From Pseudodonghicola flavimaris (GTDB lineage: Bacteria; Pseudomonadota; Alphaproteobacteria; Rhodobacterales; Rhodobacteraceae), in NCBI RefSeq assembly GCF_030164425.1, contig NZ_JASNJD010000010.1, positions 104,465-168,464 of the forward strand: a stretch of 64,000 nt of DNA. Reading direction: 5' to 3'. Below, piece after piece: positions 16,225 through 24,877 of this stretch. A program made the position numbers and the translations under genes. How positions within the stretch are numbered: position 1 is the stretch's first letter; each line of letters opens with the position of its first letter. Below the pieces are notes generated by a model. That model saw only the letters and a program-made list of their open reading frames with translations. It was not told where the DNA came from and searched no databases.

Positions 16225-17322
16225 CTATTCCATCCGGGCGCGGAACAGCAGCGCCGCCGCCGGCAGTGTCACCGCCGCGATCAGCACCATCGGCCAGCTG
16301 TTGGCCCAGAGATCGGCGATCGGCATGTCCTTGAGAAAGACGCCCTCGCTCACCACCAGGAAATGCCGGGTCGGCACTGCCTCGGTCACCACCCGCAGCC
16401 ACAGCGGCATGTTTTCCACCGGGCTGGCATAGCCCGACAGCAGGATCGCCAGCACCGAGGCGAAGAACATGCCCAGAAAGGCCTGCTGCTGGGTCTGGGA
16501 AACAGAGGAGATCAGCAGCCCCACCCCGGCCAGCGCCAGCAGGTACAGCACCAGCGAGACATAGAAGAACGGCACCGAACCGGTCAGCGGCACCCCGAAC
16601 AGCTGCGAGATCAGCACCAGATAGAGCGTTGCGTTGAAGGCGCCCACCAGCATCGGCGGGACGATCTTGCCGATCAGGATCTCGGACAATCGCAGCGGAG
16701 AGACCAGAAGCTGGCTGAAACTGCCCAGCTCGCGTTCCCGCGCCACCGATTGCGCGGTCAGCCCAAGGCCCGAGATGGTGGTGATGATCACCACCAGCCC
16801 CGGCATGGTGAACCACAGATATTGCAGGTTCGGATTGAACCAATGCACCGTGACGGTGGAGAAACTGGCGGTCTGCCCGGCCAGTTCGGCGCCATAGCCG
16901 GCGATGATCGTGCTGAGATAGCCTGACATGATCTGCGCCGCGTTGGATTTGCGTCCGTCGAAGATGCCCTGCACCTGCGCCGGGCGGCCGGCGGCCAGAT
17001 CGGCACTGAACCCGTCGGCGAAGCTGACCACGGCGACCACCTTCTGCCGGTCGATCGCCGCCCGCGCCTCCGCCTCGCTATAGAGCGGCAGGACGGCGCG
17101 GATATTGGGGCTGCCGACGATCCGCTGGGCGATCTCGATACTGGCGGCACCGCCGTCGCGGTCATAGATGCCGATGGCGGTGTTCTTGACCTCCAGCGTG
17201 GTGGCGAAGCCCAGCACGAAAAGCTGCATCAGCGGCGGAACCACCAGGATGATACGGCCGCGCGGGTCGCGCAGGATCGCCCAAAGCTCCTTGACGATCA
17301 TCGCCCACAGACGTCCGCCCAT
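16225..17322 (-). CDS. ABC-2 type exporter permease (YhhJ/YbhR-like), second permease
   Basis: A 365-residue ABC-2 permease: one N-terminal TM ('IILVVPPLMQLFVLGFA'), a large periplasmic domain (about 45-165), then five C-terminal TM helices with the family stretch 'ERELGSFSQLLVSPLRLSE'. ATG 17322 shares one base with the upstream TGA (TGATG); a GTG at 17325 is the alternative. Together with the preceding permease, the double ATPase and the HlyD protein it forms a YbhGFSR/RbbA-type exporter. The final product of the operon. Substrate unknown; such systems export drugs, bile salts or chelators. Confidence 0.92.
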   Translation of the reverse strand: MGGRLWAMIVKELWAILRDPRGRIILVVPPLMQLFVLGFATTLEVKNTAIGIYDRDGGAASIEIAQRIVGSPNIRAVLPLYSEAEARAAIDRQKVVAVVSFADGFSADLAAGRPAQVQGIFDGRKSNAAQIMSGYLSTIIAGYGAELAGQTASFSTVTVHWFNPNLQYLWFTMPGLVVIITTISGLGLTAQSVARERELGSFSQLLVSPLRLSEILIGKIVPPMLVGAFNATLYLVLISQLFGVPLTGSVPFFYVSLVLYLLALAGVGLLISSVSQTQQQAFLGMFFASVLAILLSGYASPVENMPLWLRVVTEAVPTRHFLVVSEGVFLKDMPIADLWANSWPMVLIAAVTLPAAALLFRARME

Positions 17323-18440
17323 CACGCCACCCGCCGCTTGGTGGCGCGGATCGCCAGCAGGAAGAACCCCAGCCCGAACAGCAACAGCACGCCGATGGCG
17401 CGCCAGAACATCGGCCAGATATCCCCCACCACGAAAACCGTCTGCAGCGACGGCACCAGATAGCGCGCGGGCACGATATAGGTCACCGCCCGCACCGGCG
17501 CCGGCATCGAGGCGATTTCAAAGACGAAACCGGAGAGCATCATCGACGGCAGGAACCCCAGCACCAGCGCCAGCTGGCTGGCGACGAACTGGTTCTTGGT
17601 GATCGCCGAGATCCACAGCCCCTGCCCCAGCGCCGGCATCAGAAAGGCCATCGACAGCGCCCCGAGCCCCAGCGCCGAGCCCCGGAAGGGCACATCGAAC
17701 AGCGTCACCGCCAGCGTGGTGCACATCGCCATGGAACCGAGCCCGAGCAGAAAATAGGGCAGCACCTTGGAGGCCAGAAGCTCCGCCATGCCCACCGGCG
17801 TGGCCAGCAGCGCCTCCATCGTGCCGCGTTCCCATTCGCGCGCCACCACCAGCGCCGTCAGCAGCGTGCCGATCATCGCCATCACCACCGCGATCGCCCC
17901 CGGCACCAGGAAATCGCGGCTGGTCAGCTCGGCATTGAACCAGAACCGCGGCACGAAACTCAGAACCGCGGGACGCACCTGGCCGTGATCCTCGGCCCAG
18001 GCCCGGGCCCAGGTGGCGCGCACGCCTTCGACGTAATTGGCGACGAAGCTGGCGGTATTGGGCTGCGCGCCGTCGGTGATCACCTGAATGGTCACCTCGC
18101 GGTCGCCGGCCTCCAGCCGGGCGGAGAAATCGGCCGGGATCACCACGATGCCGCGCAGGTGGCCGGCGATCAGATCGGGTTCCAGCTCGGCCAGCTCATG
18201 CGCCTGGGTGACCTCGAACCAGCGCGATGTGCGATAGGCGGTGGCCAGGCTCTGCGCCGGCGCGCCATCATCCTGAAGTGCCACGCCGATCTTCACCTGC
18301 CGGATATCGAAAGAGATCGCATATCCGAACAAAAACAACAAGATAATCGGCAAAACGAAAGCGATGAGCAAAGCCGATGGATCGCGCAGGATCTGGCGAA
18401 ACTCCTTGATCAGCAGGGCTGGGAACCGGGCGAATCTCAT
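17322..18440 (-). CDS. ABC-2 type exporter permease (YbhS-like), first permease
   Basis: A 372-residue ABC-2 membrane protein with an N-terminal TM ('ALLIAFVLPIILLFLFGYAI'), a periplasmic domain (about 40-170) and five C-terminal TM helices with 'EWERGTMEALLATPVGMAEL'. ATG 18440 overlaps the stop of the ATPase gene by 4 nt (ATGA), which fixes the start and implies translational coupling. Its homologous partner permease follows directly, so the transporter core is probably a heterodimer. Confidence 0.92.
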   Translation of the reverse strand: MRFARFPALLIKEFRQILRDPSALLIAFVLPIILLFLFGYAISFDIRQVKIGVALQDDGAPAQSLATAYRTSRWFEVTQAHELAELEPDLIAGHLRGIVVIPADFSARLEAGDREVTIQVITDGAQPNTASFVANYVEGVRATWARAWAEDHGQVRPAVLSFVPRFWFNAELTSRDFLVPGAIAVVMAMIGTLLTALVVAREWERGTMEALLATPVGMAELLASKVLPYFLLGLGSMAMCTTLAVTLFDVPFRGSALGLGALSMAFLMPALGQGLWISAITKNQFVASQLALVLGFLPSMMLSGFVFEIASMPAPVRAVTYIVPARYLVPSLQTVFVVGDIWPMFWRAIGVLLLFGLGFFLLAIRATKRRVA

Positions 18441-20158
18441 GCCGCGGCCCCGGCGCGGCCGACGGCCGTCTCGCGCGCCTCGATCAGCGCGACGAAGGCG
18501 TCCTCCAGCGTCGGATCGCTCAGGCCACCGGTGCCGGCGGCCTCCGCCTTCAGCTGGTCCGGACTGCCGAGCGCGATCTGTTCGGCCCGGTAGATCACCA
18601 GGATCCGGTCGCAATATTCGGCCTCTTCCATGAAATGGGTGGTCACCAGAACGGTCACCCCCCTTTGTACCAGCCCGTTGATATGGGTCCAGAACTCCCG
18701 GCGCACGATGGGATCGACGCCGGAGGTCGGCTCGTCCAGAAACAGCACCGGCGGCTCATGCATCACCGCGCAGGCCAGGGACAGCCGCTGGCGCACCCCC
18801 AGCGGCAGCCCGCCGGCGTTTTGTTTCAGATAGGGGCCGAGGTGAAAGATCTCGGTCATCCGCTCCATCGCGCGGCGTCGCCCGGCCCCCGCCAGACCGT
18901 AGACCCCGGCAAAGAAGCTCAGGTTCTGCCGCACGCTCAAATCGCCGTAGAGCGAGAATTTCTGCGCCATATAGCCCAGAGACTGCCGCGCGGCGGCGCG
19001 GGCGTGGCCCAGATCGTGGCCCGCCACCCGGCCGCGCCCGGCGCTGGGGTGCAGCAGCCCGCAGAGCATCTTGAAGGTGGTGGATTTGCCGGCCCCGTTC
19101 GGCCCCAGCAGGCCGAAGATCTCGCCCCGCGGCACCGTGAAGCGGATATCGCTGGCGGCGGTGAAACTGCCGAAGCGTCTGGTCAACCCCTCGGCCTCGA
19201 TCGCCGGGGCGCCGGTGTCGGGCACCTCGGGATAGCTTTCGGCCAGCGCGCTGCGCCCGCCCGGGCCCCCGCCCATACGGGCGACAAAGGCATCCTCGAA
19301 CCGCGGCGGCACCGCCAGTGCGCCGGACGGCGGCGGTGCCCCCGGGGCCATCAGCAGCCGCAACGCCGCGCCCTGAATGGTGGCATCGCGCACCTCCTCG
19401 CGGTCGGCCAGCCGGGACAGAAGCTGCCGCCGCGCCAGCCCCTGCGCCGCCAGCCGATAGGTGGCCCCTTCCGCCTCGCGGGTCAGGTCTTGCGGCGGGC
19501 CGCCATAGATCAGCCGGCCCTCGTTCAGCAGGAAGACCTCGTCGCATTGCGCCGCCTCGTCGAGATAGGCGGTCGACCACAGCACCGCGATGCCATCGGT
19601 CAGAAGCTGCTGCACCATGCCCCAGAGCTCGCGCCGCGACAGTGGGTCGACCCCGACACCGGGCTCGTCCAGCAGCAGCAGATCGGGGGTTTCGACCAGC
19701 GCGCAGGCCAGCCCCAGCTTCTGTTTCATGCCGCCCGAAAGATTGCCGGCGAGCCGCGACTGGAAGCGCCGAAGATCGGTGAAGTCCAGCAGCCGGTCGA
19801 ACCGCTGCTGCCGCGACTCCGCCGCCAGGCCGCGCAGGCGGGCATAGAGGCGCAGGTTCTCGATCACCGTCAGATCTTCATAAAGACCAAAGCGTTGCGG
19901 CATATAGCCGATGCGGGAGCGATCGGCGCTGACCGCCGGGCTGCCCAGCACTTCGACCTCTCCCTCATCCGGGTCGAGCAGCCCGGCCAGCAGCCGGATC
20001 ATCGTCGTCTTGCCGGCGCCATCGGGTCCCACCAGCCCGGTCATGCGCCCGGCCCGGATCTGCAGCGACACCTGATCGAGCGCCGGAACCGCCGCCTTGC
20101 CGAAGCGCCGGGTCACCCGGCTCAGCCGGGCGGCGGGCCGGTCCGGCGCCCCGGTCAT
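18437..20158 (-). CDS. ABC exporter ATPase with two fused nucleotide-binding domains
   Basis: A 573-residue protein holding two ABC ATPase domains. Domain 1 (about 10-240) has Walker A GPDGAGKTT at 44-52, signature 'LSGGMKQKLGLA' and Walker B 'LLLLDEPGVGVDP'. Domain 2 (about 325-560) has Walker A GPNGAGKST and Walker B 'VLFLDEPTSGVDP', but its signature is degenerate ('LPLGVRQRLSLA' in place of LSGGQ). One domain degenerate and one canonical is common in YbhF/RbbA-like ATPases. It energises export through the two ABC-2 permeases encoded downstream. Start overlaps the HlyD gene by ATGA. Confidence 0.94.
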   Translation of the reverse strand: MTGAPDRPAARLSRVTRRFGKAAVPALDQVSLQIRAGRMTGLVGPDGAGKTTMIRLLAGLLDPDEGEVEVLGSPAVSADRSRIGYMPQRFGLYEDLTVIENLRLYARLRGLAAESRQQRFDRLLDFTDLRRFQSRLAGNLSGGMKQKLGLACALVETPDLLLLDEPGVGVDPLSRRELWGMVQQLLTDGIAVLWSTAYLDEAAQCDEVFLLNEGRLIYGGPPQDLTREAEGATYRLAAQGLARRQLLSRLADREEVRDATIQGAALRLLMAPGAPPPSGALAVPPRFEDAFVARMGGGPGGRSALAESYPEVPDTGAPAIEAEGLTRRFGSFTAASDIRFTVPRGEIFGLLGPNGAGKSTTFKMLCGLLHPSAGRGRVAGHDLGHARAAARQSLGYMAQKFSLYGDLSVRQNLSFFAGVYGLAGAGRRRAMERMTEIFHLGPYLKQNAGGLPLGVRQRLSLACAVMHEPPVLFLDEPTSGVDPIVRREFWTHINGLVQRGVTVLVTTHFMEEAEYCDRILVIYRAEQIALGSPDQLKAEAAGTGGLSDPTLEDAFVALIEARETAVGRAGAAA

Positions 20159-21150
20159 GCGCCGTCGTCCGGCACCACCACCGTCACCGGCTGGCCCTGC
20201 CGCAGGGCACTGTCGGGGTCAGACACGGTGATCCGCAGCCGGAACACCAGATCGGTGCGCAGGTTGGGGGTCTGCACCGATTTCGGGGTGAATTCCGCCA
20301 CCGGCGACACGAAACCGATGGTGCCGTGATAGATCCTGTCGCTGCTGTCGGTGGTCAGGGTGACGTCCCGCCCCGGCACCACCTGCCCCAGATCGGGTTC
20401 GGAGACATAGGCCCGCACCCGCAGCGGCCGGTCGATGGCGAGAGTGAACACCGTGCTGCCGGCGGCGACGATGGCGCCGGGCTCACGCGCGCGGGTCATC
20501 ACCGTCCCCGCCTGCGCCGCCCTGAGCGTCGCGTCTTCCAGCGCCGTCTGCGCCTGCTCGCGGGCGGCGTGGGCGGCGGCCAGACCGGCCTCAGCGGCGG
20601 CGATATCCTCCGCCCGGCTGCCCGCCTCGCTCAGCGACAGCGCTTCGCGCGCCGCCTGCAACAGCGCCTGCGCCTCGCGGTAGGCGGCCTCCGCCGCATC
20701 CAGGTCGGACTGGCTGATGGTGTTCGAGGCGATCAGCTTTCTGGCCCGGTCATAGGATAGCTGCGCCTGCGTCAGCGACGCCTCGCGCTGTGCCACCGTG
20801 GCGCGCGCCTGGGCGATTTCCTGCGGCCGGTTGCCGGCCACCGCCTTGTCGCGGGCGGCCCCGGCGGCGGCGACCTGCGCCTCGGCCGCGGTCAGCGCCT
20901 GTTGCAGCGGCACCGGATCGAGCCGGGCCAGAACATCGCCGGGCGCAACGCTGTCGCCCTCTTCCACCGGGATATCGAGGATTCGCCCCCCGACCCGGAA
21001 CCCCAGATCGACGGTCCGCACGTCGACATTGCCGTACAGCGTCAGCCCCGCGGTCGTCGTCTCCCCGATCAGCCCGCTGCGCTGGCCGATGACAAAAGCG
21101 CCGCCGGCAATCGCCAGAACCGACAGGGCCGCCACGATCTTTCTGTTCAT
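20155..21150 (-). CDS. HlyD-family periplasmic adaptor of the ABC exporter (YbhG-like)
   Basis: A 331-residue membrane-fusion protein. An N-terminal signal anchor (about 5-22) is followed by the biotinyl-lipoyl half-motif 'VGGRILDIPVEEGDSVAPGD', a long Ala/Glu/Gln-rich coiled-coil hairpin (about 85-210) and a beta-barrel with 'PLRVRAYVSEPDLGQVVPG'. It links the inner-membrane exporter to an outer-membrane channel, which is not encoded here. First gene of the four-gene exporter operon; GAAGAGG lies upstream of ATG 21150. Confidence 0.93.
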   Translation of the reverse strand: MNRKIVAALSVLAIAGGAFVIGQRSGLIGETTTAGLTLYGNVDVRTVDLGFRVGGRILDIPVEEGDSVAPGDVLARLDPVPLQQALTAAEAQVAAAGAARDKAVAGNRPQEIAQARATVAQREASLTQAQLSYDRARKLIASNTISQSDLDAAEAAYREAQALLQAAREALSLSEAGSRAEDIAAAEAGLAAAHAAREQAQTALEDATLRAAQAGTVMTRAREPGAIVAAGSTVFTLAIDRPLRVRAYVSEPDLGQVVPGRDVTLTTDSSDRIYHGTIGFVSPVAEFTPKSVQTPNLRTDLVFRLRITVSDPDSALRQGQPVTVVVPDDGA

Positions 21151-21274
21151 CCCGGCCTCTTCCCCCGGCCCGCGCGACAGGCCTGCTCTGCTAAACCTGT
21201 GTCGCAGCTAGGACCGCCGGCGGCCGGTAGTCAAGCGATCCGCCCGCCGAGCCGGGACGCGGGACCGGCGCAGA

Positions 21275-22570
21275 TCAGAAGCGATCGAAGCGGAAGGCCT
21301 CTAGATCCAGCGACGGCGTCTGCCCTTCGGCCAGTTCGGTCAGGAGCTGCCCCACCGCCGGGCCAGTGCCAAACCCGTGGCCGGAAAAACCGGTCGCCAG
21401 CAGCAGGCCGTCGTGCTCCGGCACCGGGCCGATCACCGGCATGGCATCTGGCGTCCCCTCGATGAAGCCGGACCAGTCCTGGATCACCCGCATTCCGGCG
21501 AAGACCGGGAAAGCCTCGATCAGACGGTCGCGCGCCTGGCTCAGGATCGCCGGATCGCCCGGCGCCTCCAGCACCCGGGTGCGTTCGAACACCGTCTCCT
21601 CGCCGGCCTGCCAGTCGCGGCTGTCGCGCCAGGCCCGCAGAAAGCCGCCCGGGCTGGCGCGCAGGCCGACCATCTCGCGGTTCTCTCTCAGTGTCGGCAG
21701 GAAGTCGCGGAAAAACCGGAAGTGATCCGGCGACAGCTCGCTGGTGCTGCGATTGCGCCGGGCGAAGGTGCAGGTGCCGTCCTGCCGCATCCGGAAACTG
21801 ATGTCGCGGGCGCTGCAGCAGATCTCCGGCGCCGCCACCCCCTCCAGATGACAGACGGAGGCGCGCAGCGACAGCTGCGGCAGCCGCTGGCCCAGATGCC
21901 GCAGGAACAGGCTGGACCAGGCGCCGGTGGCCAGGATCACCCGGTCGCAGGCCACCCGGCCGCGTTCGGTGACCACCGCCGAAATCCGCCCCGCCGCGGT
22001 TTCAAGATCGCGCACCGCGCAATTGGTGTAGATCCGCGCGCCCGCCCTGCGGGCGCCGAGCGCGATGCCCGGCGCGGCCTGAAACGGTTCGGCACAGCCA
22101 TCGGAAGGGGTGTGCAGCGCCCCCTTGAAGGGGCGCTTGCAGCCCGGCAGCAACGCTGCCGTCCGCGCCGCGTCGAGCAGATGGCTTTCCACCCCGGCCG
22201 GCTGGCCGATTTCGCGGCGCCAGCGCGCCTGTTCCTCGATCTCCTCCTCGGTATCACAGGGATAGAGCGATCCGTTGACCCGAAATCCCAAGTCCTCGCC
22301 GCTGCGCTCTGCCAGCGTCGGCCAGATCTCCCCGGCCAGGATCGCCAGACCGATATCCGTGCTCTGCCGGCCCATCTTGCGGACCCAGCCCCAGTTGCGC
22401 CCCGATTGCTCCGCCGCGATCTCGCCCTTCTCGAACAGGCAGACCGGCACCCCCCGCTCCGCCAGGAACAGCGCCGCGGTCACCCCGACGATACCGCCGC
22501 CAATGATGGCGACACCGGTCTCCGGCGGCAGATCGCCGTCGCTCTCCACTTGCACCAGGCCCTTGAGCAT
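21275..22570 (-). CDS. DAO-type FAD-dependent oxidoreductase
   Basis: A 431-residue flavoprotein with an N-terminal 'TGVAIIGGGIVGVTAALFLA' dinucleotide fold, 'SGRNWGWVRKMGRQ' and the C-terminal FAD motif 'MPVIGPVPEHDGLLLATGFS'. The family includes glycine/sarcosine/D-amino acid oxidases and gamma-glutamylputrescine oxidase; no motif settles the substrate. Start taken at ATG 22570, which has AGAGGA five nt upstream; ATG 22591 adds seven residues but has a poorer ribosome site. It appears to be transcribed alone, divergent from a two-component pair across a 247-nt gap in which I see no clear operator. Confidence 0.9.
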   Translation of the reverse strand: MLKGLVQVESDGDLPPETGVAIIGGGIVGVTAALFLAERGVPVCLFEKGEIAAEQSGRNWGWVRKMGRQSTDIGLAILAGEIWPTLAERSGEDLGFRVNGSLYPCDTEEEIEEQARWRREIGQPAGVESHLLDAARTAALLPGCKRPFKGALHTPSDGCAEPFQAAPGIALGARRAGARIYTNCAVRDLETAAGRISAVVTERGRVACDRVILATGAWSSLFLRHLGQRLPQLSLRASVCHLEGVAAPEICCSARDISFRMRQDGTCTFARRNRSTSELSPDHFRFFRDFLPTLRENREMVGLRASPGGFLRAWRDSRDWQAGEETVFERTRVLEAPGDPAILSQARDRLIEAFPVFAGMRVIQDWSGFIEGTPDAMPVIGPVPEHDGLLLATGFSGHGFGTGPAVGQLLTELAEGQTPSLDLEAFRFDRF

Positions 22571-22817
22571 GATCGTCCTCTTGCTGCGCATTCTGCCCCG
22601 ATCTCTGCCTCCTTCCGGACGGGTGCAAGGGGAGATTTCCCGCGCCCGGCGGTTTGCAGCCCGCCACCGCGACAGCCGCCCAACCGGCGGGCAGGCAGAC
22701 TGCGGCCGATGGCACCGCCCCCGACGGCACCACGCGAAAGTGAGGCCGCAGACCTTGTTCGCCGCCCACCCCAGGCCCTAAAGCCTGCCCCAGAGCATCC
22801 GAGCAGGAGAGGCCGCG

Positions 22818-23492
22818 GTGAGACTACTGATCGTCGAGGATGACGACACCCTGCGCGACGGGCTGACCGTCGGGCTCAGACTGTCCGGGTTCTCCCCCGA
22901 GGCGGTGGAAACCTGCGCCGATGCCCGCCACGCCCTGACGCTCGACCGGTTCGAGGCGCTGGTACTCGACATGATGCTGCCGGATGGCTCCGGCCTCGAT
23001 CTGCTGCGCGAGCTGCGCGCCGCCGGCTCCGACCTTCCGGTGCTGATCCTGACCGCCCGCGACGGGCTGGAAGATCGGGTCGCCGGGCTCGACACCGGAG
23101 CGGACGACTACCTCGGCAAACCCTTCGAGCTGCAGGAACTGGCGGCCCGGCTGCGGGCGCTGTTGCGGCGCGCCCAGGGCCGGGCCGAAAACCTGCTGGA
23201 ATGGAACGGGCTCAAGCTCGATCCGGCGCGGATGCAGGGGCGCCGCGCCGGCCGCGACATCGGCTTTTCCAGGCGTGAATTCACCATCCTCGCGGCACTG
23301 ATGGAGCGTCCGGGCGCCATTCTGGGCAAAGCGGCGCTGGAACAGCGGCTCTATGGCTGGCAGGACGAGGTGGAAAGCAATACCGTCGAGGTGCATATCC
23401 ACAACCTGCGCGCCAAGCTGGGATCGGCCTTCATCCAGACGGTGCGCGGTGCCGGCTATCGGCTGGCCCCGGAAGAGGACCGCCCGGCATGA
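22818..23492 (+). CDS. OmpR/PhoB-family response regulator
   Basis: A 224-residue response regulator: receiver domain (1-115) with phospho-acceptor D51 in 'LVLDMMLPDGSGLDL', acidic pocket residues in 'IVEDDD', and the conserved Lys in 'YLGKPFEL'; OmpR-type winged helix (about 128-220) ending 'HIHNLRAKLGSAFIQTVRGA'. It starts with GTG at 22818 behind AGGAGAG. It overlaps the histidine kinase gene by ATGA. Closest in style to QseB/TctD/PmrA regulators. Target genes unknown. Confidence 0.95.
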   Translation: MRLLIVEDDDTLRDGLTVGLRLSGFSPEAVETCADARHALTLDRFEALVLDMMLPDGSGLDLLRELRAAGSDLPVLILTARDGLEDRVAGLDTGADDYLGKPFELQELAARLRALLRRAQGRAENLLEWNGLKLDPARMQGRRAGRDIGFSRREFTILAALMERPGAILGKAALEQRLYGWQDEVESNTVEVHIHNLRAKLGSAFIQTVRGAGYRLAPEEDRPA

Positions 23493-24859
23493 GCTCGATC
23501 CGCAGACGGCTGATCCTGATCCTGGTGCTCGCCACCGGAGCGATCTGGCTGTCGGCCCTGGGCTGGATTCAATACACCACCCAGAAGGAGGTCACCCATG
23601 TTCTTGACCGCCGGCTGGAGGAAGCCGCGCATATGGTCGCCTCGCTGATCCGCGACGGCAATGTCAGCATCGGCGTCGCCAGCAATGCGGTTCGCCAGGC
23701 ACCGGCGGAGGAGGACGAGGAATATCACCTGGTCCGGCAGCTGTCCTGCCAGGTCTGGGGGCTCGACGGCTATCTGATCGGCGATTCCGAAGGCGCGCCG
23801 CAGCAGGAGCTGTCCCCCGCCGCTGCCGGTTTCAGCGAGAATATGGTGGAGGGCGAGCTCTGGCGCGTCTTCACCCTGGTCGATCCCGACCTCGGCGTGC
23901 GGGTGCTGGTCGGCGATGCCCTCGCGATGCGCGATCATCTGGTGCACGGGGTGGTGATGGGTCTGCTGGTGCCGGCACTGCTGGTGCTGCCGGCGCTGGC
24001 GCTGCTGATCTGGTGGGCGGTCGGCCACGGCCTGCAGCCGCTCGACCGTATCGGCCGGGTGATGGCGGCGCGGCCGCCCAGCGATCTCAGCCCGATCGAC
24101 GCCAGCCGCGCCCCGAAAGAGGTGCAGCCGATGATCGACGCGCTCAACGGTCTGCTGCGGCGGGTCGGCGGCGCCCGCGAACGCGAGCGCAGCTTTACCG
24201 CCTTTGCCGCCCATGAGCTGAAGACGCCGCTGGCCGGCCTGCGCACCCAGGCCGAGATCGCCCGCATGGCGCCGGACGCGGCGACCCGGCAAAAGGCGCT
24301 CGACCAGCTCTCGGGCGCGGTCGAACGCACCGACCGGATGGTCAAGCAGCTGCTGGAGATGACCGCGGTGGAACATGCCAGGCCGACCCCCGAGACCCGG
24401 CTGCGGGACAGCGCCGAGATCCTGCGCGCCACCGTCGCCGACCTGCAGCCGCTGGCGCAGAAGCGCGGCGTCCGGCTGGAGGGGCAGGCCGATGCGGGGC
24501 TGTGGCAGACCGGCTGCGCACCGCTGCTGCAGGCGGCGCTGCGCAATCTGATCGAGAACGCCCTGATCGCCGCCCCCGCCGGCAGCGCCGTCGAAGTGGC
24601 GATGATCCCTGAGGACAAGCACATTCTGTTCCGCATCGCCGACCGTGGCCCGGGCATCGCCGAGGCCGACCGCCCGCATGTGATGGAACGGTTCTTCCGC
24701 GCCGCCGGGGCCAAGGGCAGCGGCAGCGGTCTGGGGCTGGCCATCGTCGCCGCCGCGATGGACCGGATGGAGGGCGAGATCAGGTTGTCGCCGCGCCCCG
24801 GCGGCGGCGAGCTGGCAGAACTGATCCTGCCCCGCGCACCCCGCCCCGGCTGCGGCTGA
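23489..24859 (+). CDS. Sensor histidine kinase partner of the OmpR-type regulator
   Basis: A 456-residue membrane kinase. TM1 is at about 8-27 and TM2 at about 152-178, enclosing a periplasmic sensor of about 120 residues. A HAMP-like linker leads to the H-box with phospho-acceptor H242 in 'FAAHELKTPLAGLRTQ', and the C-terminal ATPase has N ('NLIENAL'), G1 ('DRGPGI') and G2 ('GSGSGLGLAIV') boxes. QseC/TctE-like layout. It is translationally coupled to its regulator. The neighbouring cbb3-type operon lies convergently 18 nt downstream, but nothing in sequence ties the signal to it. Confidence 0.95.
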   Translation: MSSIRRRLILILVLATGAIWLSALGWIQYTTQKEVTHVLDRRLEEAAHMVASLIRDGNVSIGVASNAVRQAPAEEDEEYHLVRQLSCQVWGLDGYLIGDSEGAPQQELSPAAAGFSENMVEGELWRVFTLVDPDLGVRVLVGDALAMRDHLVHGVVMGLLVPALLVLPALALLIWWAVGHGLQPLDRIGRVMAARPPSDLSPIDASRAPKEVQPMIDALNGLLRRVGGARERERSFTAFAAHELKTPLAGLRTQAEIARMAPDAATRQKALDQLSGAVERTDRMVKQLLEMTAVEHARPTPETRLRDSAEILRATVADLQPLAQKRGVRLEGQADAGLWQTGCAPLLQAALRNLIENALIAAPAGSAVEVAMIPEDKHILFRIADRGPGIAEADRPHVMERFFRAAGAKGSGSGLGLAIVAAAMDRMEGEIRLSPRPGGGELAELILPRAPRPGCG

Positions 24860-24877
24860 TCCGGGCGGAGGCAGCGG